Of a stretch of 64,000 bases of DNA, positions 42,872 to 51,193 are shown in pieces. Position numbers and translations under genes: made by a program. The notes beneath the pieces were generated by a model. That model was not told where the DNA came from, did not search any database, and saw only the letters and a program-made list of their open reading frames with translations. Each line of letters opens with the position of its first letter. Position 1 is the first letter of the stretch. Source of the stretch: NVTR01 sp036480115 (lineage in GTDB: Bacteria; Pseudomonadota; Alphaproteobacteria; Rhodobacterales; Rhodobacteraceae); the NCBI GenBank assembly GCA_965224795.1, contig CBDDAE010000001.1, positions 1,612,001-1,676,000 on the forward strand. Reading direction: 5' to 3'.

Positions 42872-43854
42872 GATGCGCCCCCTGTCAGACTGGCCTGCCA
42901 AATACCATGTGCCATGGCCATGTCTTCCAACCCCAGCCCGATTGAGCGAAAGAACACCGGTTTCGTGTAATCCGGCATCGGCGCTGTCCCACAGGCAAGA
43001 TCAGCCAAATCACCACAGATCTGGGCGCTATCCCAGCCGTGATCCTGCGTGGCCAGTTTCATTTCTCCGGCGCTACCAGGTGTTGTAGGTTTGTAATCGC
43101 AATAGACATCGGCTGTGGCCAGAAATTCTGGTGGTATTTCATGGGCGTTGACAACATTGGTGCTGATGGATGTGATCAGCGCGGGCTTGCCAATATCAAC
43201 TGGCGCAAGCACTGGTGTGCCTGAAGATGTGCAAAGCAACACTACATCCGCCTGCGCAACACAGTCAGCAGCGCTAGCGGAAATTTCAACGGCAGGGCAG
43301 GCGCTTTGCCATGCTTTCAGGCGGTCAGGATTGTTGACAAGTGACGGGGAATAGACACTGACACTGGACCAGTCACGCAGGTTTTCCACATGGCGATAAT
43401 GGGCTAGTGCAATCGCACCACTGCCGATGATCGCCAGCGTTTTACTATTTGCCGGTGCCAGATAATCCACCGCAAGCGCTGTGGTGCCTGCAGTGCGTTC
43501 GGTGGTCAAAAGACCCGCATCACACCACACCAAAGGTTGGCCAGTCTGCATCGACATCAGGGCAGTCCAGGCGGTGATTGTCGGGGCTGCCTCTGTTACG
43601 ATATAGGGTGACATCTTGGCGCCAAACACCTGTGCATCAGCCATGACCCCAAGGTAAGTTATGTAGTCACCCGCCCCGTCTGGAAAATCAGTAATGGTCT
43701 GGGCTGGCTGCATAGCCTGTGAATTTCCCAGCGCAGTGAAAAGCGCCGTTAATTCTTTCTTCACATCCACCAGTGGCAACAACCGACGTACAACTTTTGC
43801 ATCCAGTATCTGCGGGCCAATCTTGCTGTGATCAATTTTTGGCTGTTGGGGCAT
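42868..43854 (-). CDS. Ornithine cyclodeaminase / mu-crystallin family protein, possible L-arginine dehydrogenase type
   Basis: A 328-residue NAD(P)-binding protein: substrate region FGAKMSPY (residues 74-81), MSMQTGQPLVWCDAG, dinucleotide-binding IIGSGAIALAHY near 141-152, and TTPGSAGEM near 261. From memory this wording fits the DauB (anabolic L-arginine dehydrogenase) branch better than true ornithine cyclodeaminase; treat that as tentative. First gene of the OCD-aminotransferase-dehydratase operon, divergent from the DeoR-led sugar cluster. Confidence 0.82.
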   Translation of the reverse strand: MPQQPKIDHSKIGPQILDAKVVRRLLPLVDVKKELTALFTALGNSQAMQPAQTITDFPDGAGDYITYLGVMADAQVFGAKMSPYIVTEAAPTITAWTALMSMQTGQPLVWCDAGLLTTERTAGTTALAVDYLAPANSKTLAIIGSGAIALAHYRHVENLRDWSSVSVYSPSLVNNPDRLKAWQSACPAVEISASAADCVAQADVVLLCTSSGTPVLAPVDIGKPALITSISTNVVNAHEIPPEFLATADVYCDYKPTTPGSAGEMKLATQDHGWDSAQICGDLADLACGTAPMPDYTKPVFFRSIGLGLEDMAMAHGIWQASLTGGAS

Positions 43855-44158
43855 TTCTCGGATTCCTCGAAGTGTGTGTAAATTATTTGAGCTGATTTAA
43901 TATTATCTAGAATCGCTCCGCCAGCACCGTATTGCGTTATGATACTGATCAGACAATTTGGGTGCTATGCAATAGTCTGAACGTCGCGGCGCGGGAAGGT
44001 AGGCACGAGAATTCTGAACCTTTTCTGCCCCAGTCTAATGTCACATCATGGCCAAAACTACCCAAATCACCCCAATACAATCAATATACTTCACTTATTT
44101 GCTTGTTCATGATTGAACCATACATTAATGGAAAGTAGAAAATTCAACTGGAACCGTC
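43855..44158. other. Divergent intergenic region between OCD and DeoR operons
   Basis: 304 bases with no credible gene. It is AT-rich next to the DeoR gene and contains the inverted repeat at 44105-44118 listed separately. Promoters for both operons should lie here. Confidence 0.5.
44105..44118. promoter_or_regulatory. Inverted repeat, candidate DeoR operator
   Basis: GTTCA-TGAT-TGAAC is a perfect 5+4+5 palindrome 41 bases upstream of the DeoR start. Position and symmetry suit an autoregulatory operator; there is no direct evidence. Confidence 0.4.
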
Positions 44159-44926
44159 ATGAGACACGACCGAGCCACAAACATCCGCTCATTCCTGTTC
44201 GAACATGGGCTGACCCCGGTACAAACATTGGCGGATGTGGTGGGAACCTCTCTGGCCACCATGCGACGTGATTTGACTCAACTGGAAAATGACGGGGTAA
44301 TTGAACGTGTCCACGGGGCCGCAAAGATTGCCGAAAGCGCTTCAAACGAAGTCGCGTTTTCACAGCGTGAAACCGAGCAGATTGACGCCAAACGGGCGAT
44401 TGCCTCCGTCGCTATATCAATGCTGCATCCTGATTCCGTAATCTTCCTTGATGCCGGAACCACCGTTTTGCAACTGGCACGTCTTATCAAACTTTCGCAG
44501 ATGCCGCTGACGGTCTTCACCAATGGCCTACCCGTGGCGCAGGAACTGATGGGCGCGCCCAATGTTACAGTAAATTTACTTGGCGGCCGCACACGCGCGA
44601 AAAACCTGTCAGTCATCGGGCCGCATGCAGAAACCATGTTGGAACAACTGTGGTTTCAAACGCTTTTTCTTGGGGCCAGCGCCATCAATGACGCACTACA
44701 AGTTTCAAGCTTCGATGCGGATGAGGCCCGGTTGAATACCGTCATGACGCGGCGTGCCACGACAACTTGTGTAATGGCTGACCGGCGAAAATTTGGTCAA
44801 CAGGCACCCTATTCAGTCTTTACCCTTAATAGTGATCACACGCTGATCACCGATAGCGCCTTACCGGCTAGCCTGCACCCTGAGGACCGGCCCAACATTG
44901 TCATTACAAATGACACCGATGGATAG
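44159..44926 (+). CDS. DeoR/GlpR family transcriptional regulator
   Basis: A 255-residue repressor-type protein: N-terminal helix-turn-helix (VQTLADVVGTSLATMRRDLTQLE at residues 21-43, with RVHGAA following) and the DeoR C-terminal sensor domain (FLDAGTTVLQLARLI, FTNGLPVA, LLGGRTR, FLGASAI). DeoR proteins usually sense phosphorylated sugars. It precedes the isomerase and GatZ-family genes in the same direction and so most likely controls them, probably responding to a sugar phosphate of that pathway. Confidence 0.92.
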   Translation: MRHDRATNIRSFLFEHGLTPVQTLADVVGTSLATMRRDLTQLENDGVIERVHGAAKIAESASNEVAFSQRETEQIDAKRAIASVAISMLHPDSVIFLDAGTTVLQLARLIKLSQMPLTVFTNGLPVAQELMGAPNVTVNLLGGRTRAKNLSVIGPHAETMLEQLWFQTLFLGASAINDALQVSSFDADEARLNTVMTRRATTTCVMADRRKFGQQAPYSVFTLNSDHTLITDSALPASLHPEDRPNIVITNDTDG

Positions 44927-44966
44927 CCAGGTTGCCCCCTAACCAGAACAATCAAAGGAAAATGAA

Positions 44967-45929
44967 ATGACACCAACCGAACGGGGTATATTTGAACAGT
45001 TCAGCTATTGGAACCAAGCCCAGATGCCCAATCAACTTCCCAGTGACGCCCGCAAAATTGTCGTCATCGGCTGTGGTACATCTTACAATCTGGCCCTGTC
45101 GATTGCGTCGGTACTTTGCGAACAAAATTACAGTGCGCAGGCAGTCCCGGCTGGTGAATGGTTGGTACGGCCCCAATGCTATGTGCCACATTCGGCACTA
45201 AAATACGTTCAGGTTATCGCCCTATCGCGTAGTGGAACGACCACAGAAACAGTTCAGGCCGCCGCTGCCAGTCAGGCATTAGGCCAACATGTGACTGGTA
45301 TCACCTGTTATCCGGGTTCAGCAATTTGCGACGTTTCAGATATTGCGATTGAATTTGAAACCCACCCCGACGAAGGCATAGTCATGACAGCATCTGCAAG
45401 TTTGATGCTGTTGGCAGGGTTTGCCCTGGCCGGGTTAAAAGTTGACGCTGCTCTTTCGGCGAAAGCAGATAAGATGTTACGGGCCTTTAATGAAATTGCG
45501 GTTTCAGATTACGCCGACCGTACCCATTTTGTTTTCCTTGGCGGCGGACCTAACTATGGTATCGCTCTGGAGGGCGCGTTGAAATTACAGGAGATGGCAA
45601 TCTGTTTCACCCAAGGGTTCCATCCCGGTGAATACCGCCACGGTCCGGTAAGTCTGGTGGATGAACGCACCGCAGCAGTCATTTTGTACCACCCCAAAAC
45701 AGCCAGGCAAGAAGCAAAACTTGCGCAGGAGCTGCAGGATAAAGGCGCGTTTGTGATCGGTATGGGCGGTCCGGGCGACGCCACCGTGCCAATGTCGGCA
45801 CCCGGTTCGCTGGTAGCTGCCGAAGTTTTACCGGCTTTGCAAATACTGGGGGAACGCTATGCAGCTGCGCATAATATCGACACGCAAACACCAAGACATC
45901 TGACCAAAGTTGTCCTGCTGGAGGACTAG
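44967..45929 (+). CDS. SIS-domain sugar-phosphate isomerase/deaminase, AgaS-like
   Basis: A 320-residue double-SIS protein. The first SIS has GCGTSYNLALSIAS and the phospho-sugar loop LSRSGTTTETV; the second has FLGGGPNYGIALEGALKLQE and HPGEYRHGP. This matches AgaS (galactosamine-6-phosphate deaminase/isomerase) and the GlmS isomerase half, without the glutaminase domain. AAAGGAA precedes ATG 44967. The gene is followed at two bases by the GatZ/KbaZ-family gene, a pairing known from GalNAc/galactosamine operons. Confidence 0.88.
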   Translation: MTPTERGIFEQFSYWNQAQMPNQLPSDARKIVVIGCGTSYNLALSIASVLCEQNYSAQAVPAGEWLVRPQCYVPHSALKYVQVIALSRSGTTTETVQAAAASQALGQHVTGITCYPGSAICDVSDIAIEFETHPDEGIVMTASASLMLLAGFALAGLKVDAALSAKADKMLRAFNEIAVSDYADRTHFVFLGGGPNYGIALEGALKLQEMAICFTQGFHPGEYRHGPVSLVDERTAAVILYHPKTARQEAKLAQELQDKGAFVIGMGGPGDATVPMSAPGSLVAAEVLPALQILGERYAAAHNIDTQTPRHLTKVVLLED

Positions 45930-45931
45930 AA

Positions 45932-47236
45932 ATGCAAAAAATAGCCACACCACTAGATGGATTTTTTGCCTTAGCTACCCAGCATAACGATGGTCAGCAC
46001 ATTGGGATGACTTCAATTTGTAGCGCGCACCCGCTAGTAATTCACGCGACGTTTCAAGAAGCAAAAACCCGCAATGCCAGCGTCGTAATTGAGGCCACTT
46101 GCAATCAGGTCAATCAGGATGGCGGCTATACCGGCATGACTCCTGACACCTTCATAAACTTTGTACTAAAAATAGCAAAATCAAGCAATTTTAACCCAGC
46201 TCGCATTCTATTTGGTGGTGACCATCTTGGCCCCAACCCTTGGCGTTCCTACCCGTCAGATGTTGCTATGGAAAAGGCACTGGTCATGGTATTTGAATAT
46301 GCCAAAGCTGGCTTTGGAAAAATCCACCTTGATGCCAGCATGTCCTGTCAGGATGATCCCATTCCATTACCTGAAAACATTATAGCAAAGCGTGCTGCAC
46401 TGTTGGCGCAGGCGGCTGAAGCTGGTGCAAGGGCCGGTGGCCACCCAGCGCCGGGCTATATTATCGGCACCGAAGTTCCTGTTCCGGGTGGCGCAACCCA
46501 TGCCCTTAGTTCTGTTGAACTGACCCGGCCACAGGATGCTGCCCAAACCATTGAATTGCACCGCTCTGCCTTCGCGGGTCTTGCCTTGGATGACGTTATG
46601 GCCCGTGTTGTCGGGATTGTGGTGCAGCCGGGCGTTGAGTTTGGCCATAGTGACGTTATCCGGTTTGACGCCAAAGCGGCCCAAAACCTTAGCCAATGGC
46701 GCTTTGGTGAAGATCTGGTGTTTGAAGCCCATTCCACCGATTATCAAACCGCCACAGCGCTGAGTGATCTGGTAAGTGGCGGGTTTGCCATTCTTAAAGT
46801 CGGGCCAGGTCTGACATTTGCCCTGCGTGAAGCGCTCTATGCACTGGATAGTATCGCCGCCGTTCTGGACCCGGATTACCAAACCTGCACCCTAGTTCAG
46901 TCGATGGAAAAATTAATGCTGTCAAAGCCGGAAAACTGGCAAAGTTACTACAGTAGTGACGCCACAGAAGCCGCCCAGCAAAGACATTTTAGCTATAGTG
47001 ACAGGATCAGATACTATTGGGGAAAGCCGGCAGCACAAGCAGCAGTGAATCATCTGATGAAAACGTTGGCGGGGCGCAATATCCCTGAAACCTTGATCAG
47101 TCAGTTCTTACCGAGCTGTTATAATGACATTGCCCAGAAAGGTGCGTCTGCTCTGGCCCAAGACGTAATTATCGGCCATATTATGACAGCTATTGCACCC
47201 TATTCTTTTGCCTGTGAAAGCACTTTTCAGGGCTAA
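45932..47236 (+). CDS. GatZ/KbaZ family protein (tagatose-6-phosphate epimerase or aldolase subunit)
   Basis: A 434-residue member of the tagatose-bisphosphate aldolase non-catalytic-subunit family (PF08013): IGMTSICSAHPLV, ARILFGGDHLGPNPWR, KIHLDASMSCQDDP, YIIGTEVPVPGGA and FAILKVGPGLTFALREA are its usual blocks. No KbaY/GatY catalytic partner is nearby. A homologue in Agrobacterium fabrum was shown, as I recall, to be a D-tagatose-6-phosphate 4-epimerase (EC 5.1.3.40), which would turn the AgaS product into fructose-6-phosphate. GAGGA precedes the ATG. It overlaps the convergent lysE gene by four bases. Confidence 0.88.
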   Translation: MQKIATPLDGFFALATQHNDGQHIGMTSICSAHPLVIHATFQEAKTRNASVVIEATCNQVNQDGGYTGMTPDTFINFVLKIAKSSNFNPARILFGGDHLGPNPWRSYPSDVAMEKALVMVFEYAKAGFGKIHLDASMSCQDDPIPLPENIIAKRAALLAQAAEAGARAGGHPAPGYIIGTEVPVPGGATHALSSVELTRPQDAAQTIELHRSAFAGLALDDVMARVVGIVVQPGVEFGHSDVIRFDAKAAQNLSQWRFGEDLVFEAHSTDYQTATALSDLVSGGFAILKVGPGLTFALREALYALDSIAAVLDPDYQTCTLVQSMEKLMLSKPENWQSYYSSDATEAAQQRHFSYSDRIRYYWGKPAAQAAVNHLMKTLAGRNIPETLISQFLPSCYNDIAQKGASALAQDVIIGHIMTAIAPYSFACESTFQG

Positions 47237-47829
47237 CCAGAAAACAAGACGGCAACACTGGCCACAATAAGTAGTGCCATTGTCCGGTTAAACCAGGCCA
47301 GCCGTACCGGCGACTTTAACCAATGCGTCAGGGCTGCCCCAAAACCGGCCCATAATATGGTGCTGGTTAGGCCAAGCAGGAAAAACACCAGCGTAATAGT
47401 AGGAATGACTGCGCTGGCATTATCGGCAGTTACAAACTGAGAAGTAACCGCGATGATCATCGCCCAGGCCTTGGGGTTCACCCATTGAAACGCCGCTGAT
47501 TCATAAAGCCGCATCGGTCGCGCTGTACCATTTGCGGCAGATATCCCCCCCGCCGTCGCCAATTTCCAGGCAATCCACAGCATCAATGCTGCACCAAACC
47601 AGCGGATCACTTCGCGTAGGGCTTCGCTGCTTTCAAATACCTCCCCCATGAAGAACCCAACACCCAGTATCATCGCTGGAAACCCAAACATGATCCCTGC
47701 CATATGCGGTAGCGTTCGGCGAAACCCAAATGTCGCTCCCGAACTGGCAAGCATCACATTATTCGGTCCCGGCGTAAAAAGCGTCGCGAAGGCCAGGGTG
47801 ATTAGCGACAGTAGAGCATCGGAAGTCAT
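47233..47829 (-). CDS. LysE/RhtB family amino-acid exporter
   Basis: A 198-residue membrane protein with about six hydrophobic segments. The N-terminal FTPGPNNVMLASSGATFGFRR at about residues 19-39 is the LysE/RhtB signature. AGAGGT precedes ATG 47829. It follows cca in the same direction after 60 bases. The exported compound could be an amino acid such as threonine or a basic amino acid; it cannot be told from sequence. Confidence 0.92.
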   Translation of the reverse strand: MTSDALLSLITLAFATLFTPGPNNVMLASSGATFGFRRTLPHMAGIMFGFPAMILGVGFFMGEVFESSEALREVIRWFGAALMLWIAWKLATAGGISAANGTARPMRLYESAAFQWVNPKAWAMIIAVTSQFVTADNASAVIPTITLVFFLLGLTSTILWAGFGAALTHWLKSPVRLAWFNRTMALLIVASVAVLFSG

Positions 47830-47890
47830 GGTACCTCTTTAGGTCACACAATCTGACCTATCCGCAGCATCTGCCTGCACCAATCTGGGG

Positions 47891-49036
47891 TCAAGCCAAA
47901 AGCTGTGATCGGGTCAATTCGAAATTGGAATGAACCCAGCGATCTTCCAAATCTTTCAGGCGTCGACCCAGTGCTTGGCCCTGAAGCTCTGGCATCAGAT
48001 CAACTGCAGCCACAGGAAACACCTGTGCTGCGCCCAGGGCAGCTGTTTCTCGAAATCCGCTAGGCGGGGTCTGCGCTAACGTGGCGCTTAACAGCAATTG
48101 CCCATCAATCGCCGCCCGGCTACCAAATCGATACCCAGCCGTCATACCATGGATATCTGTCGCCAGGATTTCCCTAAGATTTGAAAGCTGCCCGTATTCA
48201 TCATTGCTCAGGCGCAATCCTTCCCGAACACCCGTGCCCCCTAATGCCGCCAAACGGCGGATCGGATCAGGGGGATCACCTAAATCCAAATGAACCAAAG
48301 GGGCCAGATAACGCGATGTGGCCCCGGGCAATAATTGTGCCAGAACACCCGTGCTTTCCATTGCAGCAACGGCAGGTGCCGGATCAGAGGCAGCAAGTAA
48401 TTTCTTAATCTCACCGCCAATGCGTTCCTTGGAAAGGCTGACAAGCCCGTCGATGTTATCGGCTATAGCAGCGATAGCACCCCCATCAAGGCCGTCGGCA
48501 GCATCGCCATACCAGGCGTGAAACCGAAAGAACCGCAGGCTTCGCAAATAGTCTTCTTTGATCCGCGCGTCCGCGTCATCGATGAAACGTACACGGTGGT
48601 GAAGCAAATCATTCATGCCATCCAGAGGGTCAATAACCTTACCCTTAGCATCCGCATAAAGCGCGTTCATGGTAAAATCCCGTCGCCGGGCATCATCGGT
48701 TATATTGTCAGCAAAAGCCACCACTGCCCGGCGTCCGTCGGTTTCGATATCTTTTCGAAACGTCGTAATTTCATGCGCGATATCTCCAGACATCACCGTG
48801 ACAGTACCGTGCTCAATCCCGGTTGGAATTGCTTGCAGATCTGCTTGCTTTGCTAACTCAATCACCCGCTTCGGGTGGGCATCAGTTGCGATATCGACAT
48901 CTGAAACCGACACCTTCAACAGCGCATTGCGCACACAGCCGCCGACGAAATAAACCTGATTCCCGGCCCCAGACAACAGCGCCATAACCCGCTGTGTTGC
49001 CGGGTTGGTTATCCAATCACCCGTGATCCGGGTCAT
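47891..49036 (-). CDS. cca: CCA tRNA nucleotidyltransferase / poly(A) polymerase family
   Basis: Adds or repairs CCA at tRNA 3' ends. FVGGCVRNALL (residues 31-41) and the catalytic VSDVDIATDAHP (44-55) form the head; RRRDFTMNALYAD and LRSLRFFRFHAWYG are neck motifs. ATG 49036 gives 381 residues and overlaps the Nudix stop in ATGA; the frame continuing to 49141 lies inside the Nudix gene and was rejected. The alphaproteobacterial class II type carries both activities or CCA only; not decidable here. Confidence 0.93.
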   Translation of the reverse strand: MTRITGDWITNPATQRVMALLSGAGNQVYFVGGCVRNALLKVSVSDVDIATDAHPKRVIELAKQADLQAIPTGIEHGTVTVMSGDIAHEITTFRKDIETDGRRAVVAFADNITDDARRRDFTMNALYADAKGKVIDPLDGMNDLLHHRVRFIDDADARIKEDYLRSLRFFRFHAWYGDAADGLDGGAIAAIADNIDGLVSLSKERIGGEIKKLLAASDPAPAVAAMESTGVLAQLLPGATSRYLAPLVHLDLGDPPDPIRRLAALGGTGVREGLRLSNDEYGQLSNLREILATDIHGMTAGYRFGSRAAIDGQLLLSATLAQTPPSGFRETAALGAAQVFPVAAVDLMPELQGQALGRRLKDLEDRWVHSNFELTRSQLLA

Positions 49037-49635
49037 GTCGCCAACCTTTGCGCCAGCGCGTGCAATATCCGTGCGGTAGCTCCCCAGATATAATAGGGGC
49101 CATAGGGCACCGTTTGGTAATACCGTTGTGATCCCTGCCAATGGCGCGATCTCACCTGAAACCGGGCCAATTCAGTGACATGGGCCAGCGGAACGGAGAA
49201 CACCTCGGCAACTTCGCCCGGTTCTGGTTTGGGATCAAAGGTGCGCTTGATTATACCAACAACCGGGGTCACGTTAAAACCGGTAACAGTCTCATGCAAA
49301 GGCAAGGTTCCCAGAACTTCGACATTGTTTTGCATCAACCCGATCTCTTCCCAAGCTTCGCGCAGGGCCGCCTTAACGGGACCATTGTCAGCAGTCTCTA
49401 CCTTGCCACCGGCAAAGGCAATCTGCCCAGGGTGATGTACCAGTGAAGCCGCGCGTTTTGTCAACAAAACCTGCAAACCTTCATCGGACGTCAAAAGCGC
49501 CACCAACACCGCCGCCGGGCGTAGTTTACGGTTTTTCGGCAACACAACATCCGGGTTCAGATCATAATCTGACGTAGGCAGCGCCGGTTTTTGCAGGGCC
49601 TGCCTAATCTCGTTAATTTCTTTAGCCAGTGCCAT
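49033..49635 (-). CDS. CoA diphosphatase-like Nudix hydrolase
   Basis: A 200-residue Nudix protein. RKLRPAAVLVALL, the CoA-type phrase LLTKRAASLVHHPGQIAFAGG and the Nudix box GGKVETADNGPVKAALREAW followed by EEIGL are consecutive. The HHPGQIxFPGG-type motif points to NudL/CoA pyrophosphatase. Start chosen at MALAKEINEI (49635), 14 bases inside the end of hslO; the longer frame to 49695 runs further back into hslO. Coupled at its 3' end with cca. Confidence 0.9.
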   Translation of the reverse strand: MALAKEINEIRQALQKPALPTSDYDLNPDVVLPKNRKLRPAAVLVALLTSDEGLQVLLTKRAASLVHHPGQIAFAGGKVETADNGPVKAALREAWEEIGLMQNNVEVLGTLPLHETVTGFNVTPVVGIIKRTFDPKPEPGEVAEVFSVPLAHVTELARFQVRSRHWQGSQRYYQTVPYGPYYIWGATARILHALAQRLAT

Positions 49636-50596
49636 CACTGGCACCCTTGCCTTCAAACCCCAATGTGCCGGGCTCAAATTCGTAATGCGCGCCACAAAAC
49701 TGACAATCGGCAGTCACCATTCCTTCATCCGTTGTCATATAAGCGATGTCTTTGGCTGAATAAATCGACAGGCTGGTTTTGACTCGTTCAGGCGAACAGG
49801 TGCAGCCAAATGCAACGGATTGCGGATCAAACACTCGCGGACCTTCCTGATGAAACAACCGCACCAGCAGCTCTGTAGGTTGAACAACAGGACCAATTAG
49901 TTCTAGGTCTTCCACACTATCCAGCAGATGATTCACCCGATTCCAGCGATCGTCTTCATCGACAGAAAGCGTCGGATTTTCGGACCCGGATTCTACTGCC
50001 TGGGGGGAAGCCTTGGGCATATGCTGCAACATAACACCACCACCACGCCATTGCTCGGTCATTCCCGGAAGTTGGGATCTACCAAAGGACAATTTAAACC
50101 GCGTAGGAATTTGCTCAGATTGGGCAAAGTATGTTTCTGCGCAAGCCGCCAGTGATCCGCCCTCAAGCGGGGTAATGCCCTGATAAGGTTTCATACCATC
50201 GCCCTGATCCATCAAAATTGCAAAAAAACCCTGTCCAACCAATTCAAAAGGCTGCTTTTTTGGGTCAAGCCGATCAGCATCGTAGCTGGCATAGGCACGA
50301 ATTCTTGCGGGCTCTCCTTCGGATTTTGGGCCATAGTAGTCGGTAGCAATCAATCGGGCAGGCCCGTCACCTCGAATTTGCAGCGACAGTTTCCAACGCA
50401 GTTTAATTGTCTGACCAATCAGCGCCGTCAGCAACACAGCCTCTGCCACCAATAGTGAAATCTGCTCGGGGTAATTGTGCTGGGACAAGACAGCGGTAAA
50501 CACGCCATCCAAGCTTGCCACCCGGCCCCGTGTATCTGCATTATCAAGTTGAAAGGGCAGGACGGTATCGTCCCACGCTATCTGGGCTATCGACAT
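49622..50596 (-). CDS. hslO: 33 kDa redox-regulated chaperone Hsp33
   Basis: Holdase chaperone switched on by oxidation and unfolding. The N-terminal domain contains RGDGPARLIATDYY and YFAQSEQIPTRFKL; the C-terminal redox switch has FGCTCSPERV and CQFCGAHYEF, the four zinc cysteines arranged as C-x-C and C-x2-C. The 324 residues fit. The start at ATG 50596 has a weak ribosome site. It lies upstream of the Nudix-cca genes, overlapping the first. Confidence 0.94.
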   Translation of the reverse strand: MSIAQIAWDDTVLPFQLDNADTRGRVASLDGVFTAVLSQHNYPEQISLLVAEAVLLTALIGQTIKLRWKLSLQIRGDGPARLIATDYYGPKSEGEPARIRAYASYDADRLDPKKQPFELVGQGFFAILMDQGDGMKPYQGITPLEGGSLAACAETYFAQSEQIPTRFKLSFGRSQLPGMTEQWRGGGVMLQHMPKASPQAVESGSENPTLSVDEDDRWNRVNHLLDSVEDLELIGPVVQPTELLVRLFHQEGPRVFDPQSVAFGCTCSPERVKTSLSIYSAKDIAYMTTDEGMVTADCQFCGAHYEFEPGTLGFEGKGASDGTG

Positions 50597-50659
50597 GGGG
50601 TTTCCTTAAACGGTGGCACTTGGCATACCGCGTCTGATATAGTCGCGCAACCAAGAGGT

Positions 50660-51193
50660 ATGGGTGCAATTGTGATCAGGCGATATGGCAAAGCTGTTCA
50701 AAACCAGCGTTATGTTTTGCGCCCGGGGGCCTACGCAATACTGCCACGCGGGACTGAGGTATTGCTAACCCACCAAGCCGCGCCGTTCTGGGAATATCAG
50801 CTGCCCGGGGGCGGTATAGATCCGGGCGAATCCCCAATTTCCGCACTGCATCGCGAAGTGTTCGAAGAAACCGGTTGGAGCATTGCGGCCCCCCGCCGCA
50901 TCGGTGCATTTCGCCGTTTCACTTACATGCCGGAATACGAAATTTGGGCTGAAAAATTGTGCCATGTATTTGTTGCACATCCGGTGCGCGCCCATGGTCC
51001 ACCCCGGGAAATCGGACACACAGCAGTCTGGGCATCCGCAAGTGTGGTGGCCAAAATTCTGCATGATGATGGCGGTCGTGAATTTTTTCTGAAAAGTCAG
51101 GTTTTGCGTAAAATATTACCTAAGATACCCCATCATACTCCAGCAAAACAGCTGAAATATCGTCAGGGAAAGGCTGGCCGTCCGCAAATTTAG
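50660..51193 (+). CDS. Nudix hydrolase
   Basis: A Nudix protein of about 177 residues: LPRGTEVLLTHQAAPFWEYQ then GGGIDPGESPISALHREVFE and ETGW, a full Nudix box. The preferred substrate is unknown; FWEYQLPGGG is often seen in ADP-ribose-type enzymes. The start is uncertain: ATG 50660 has AAGAGG too close, GTG 50672 has it rather far, and the frame is open upstream to 50477 over hslO. The 3' end overlaps the convergent phosphatase gene by 74 bases, an unusually long antisense overlap. Confidence 0.82.
   Translation: MGAIVIRRYGKAVQNQRYVLRPGAYAILPRGTEVLLTHQAAPFWEYQLPGGGIDPGESPISALHREVFEETGWSIAAPRRIGAFRRFTYMPEYEIWAEKLCHVFVAHPVRAHGPPREIGHTAVWASASVVAKILHDDGGREFFLKSQVLRKILPKIPHHTPAKQLKYRQGKAGRPQI

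Noticed and set aside
40715..43854. Beta-hydroxyaspartate cycle (Bhc) operon, given an OCD-family enzyme, a dehydratase and an aminotransferase
   Set aside because: The beta-hydroxyaspartate aldolase BhcC is missing and the OCD protein does not look like BhcD from memory, so the name would be unsupported.
45932..47236. Calling the GatZ-family gene a tagatose-bisphosphate aldolase subunit outright
   Set aside because: No catalytic KbaY/GatY partner is seen, so the subunit name may mislead; it is listed as a family member with two possible roles.
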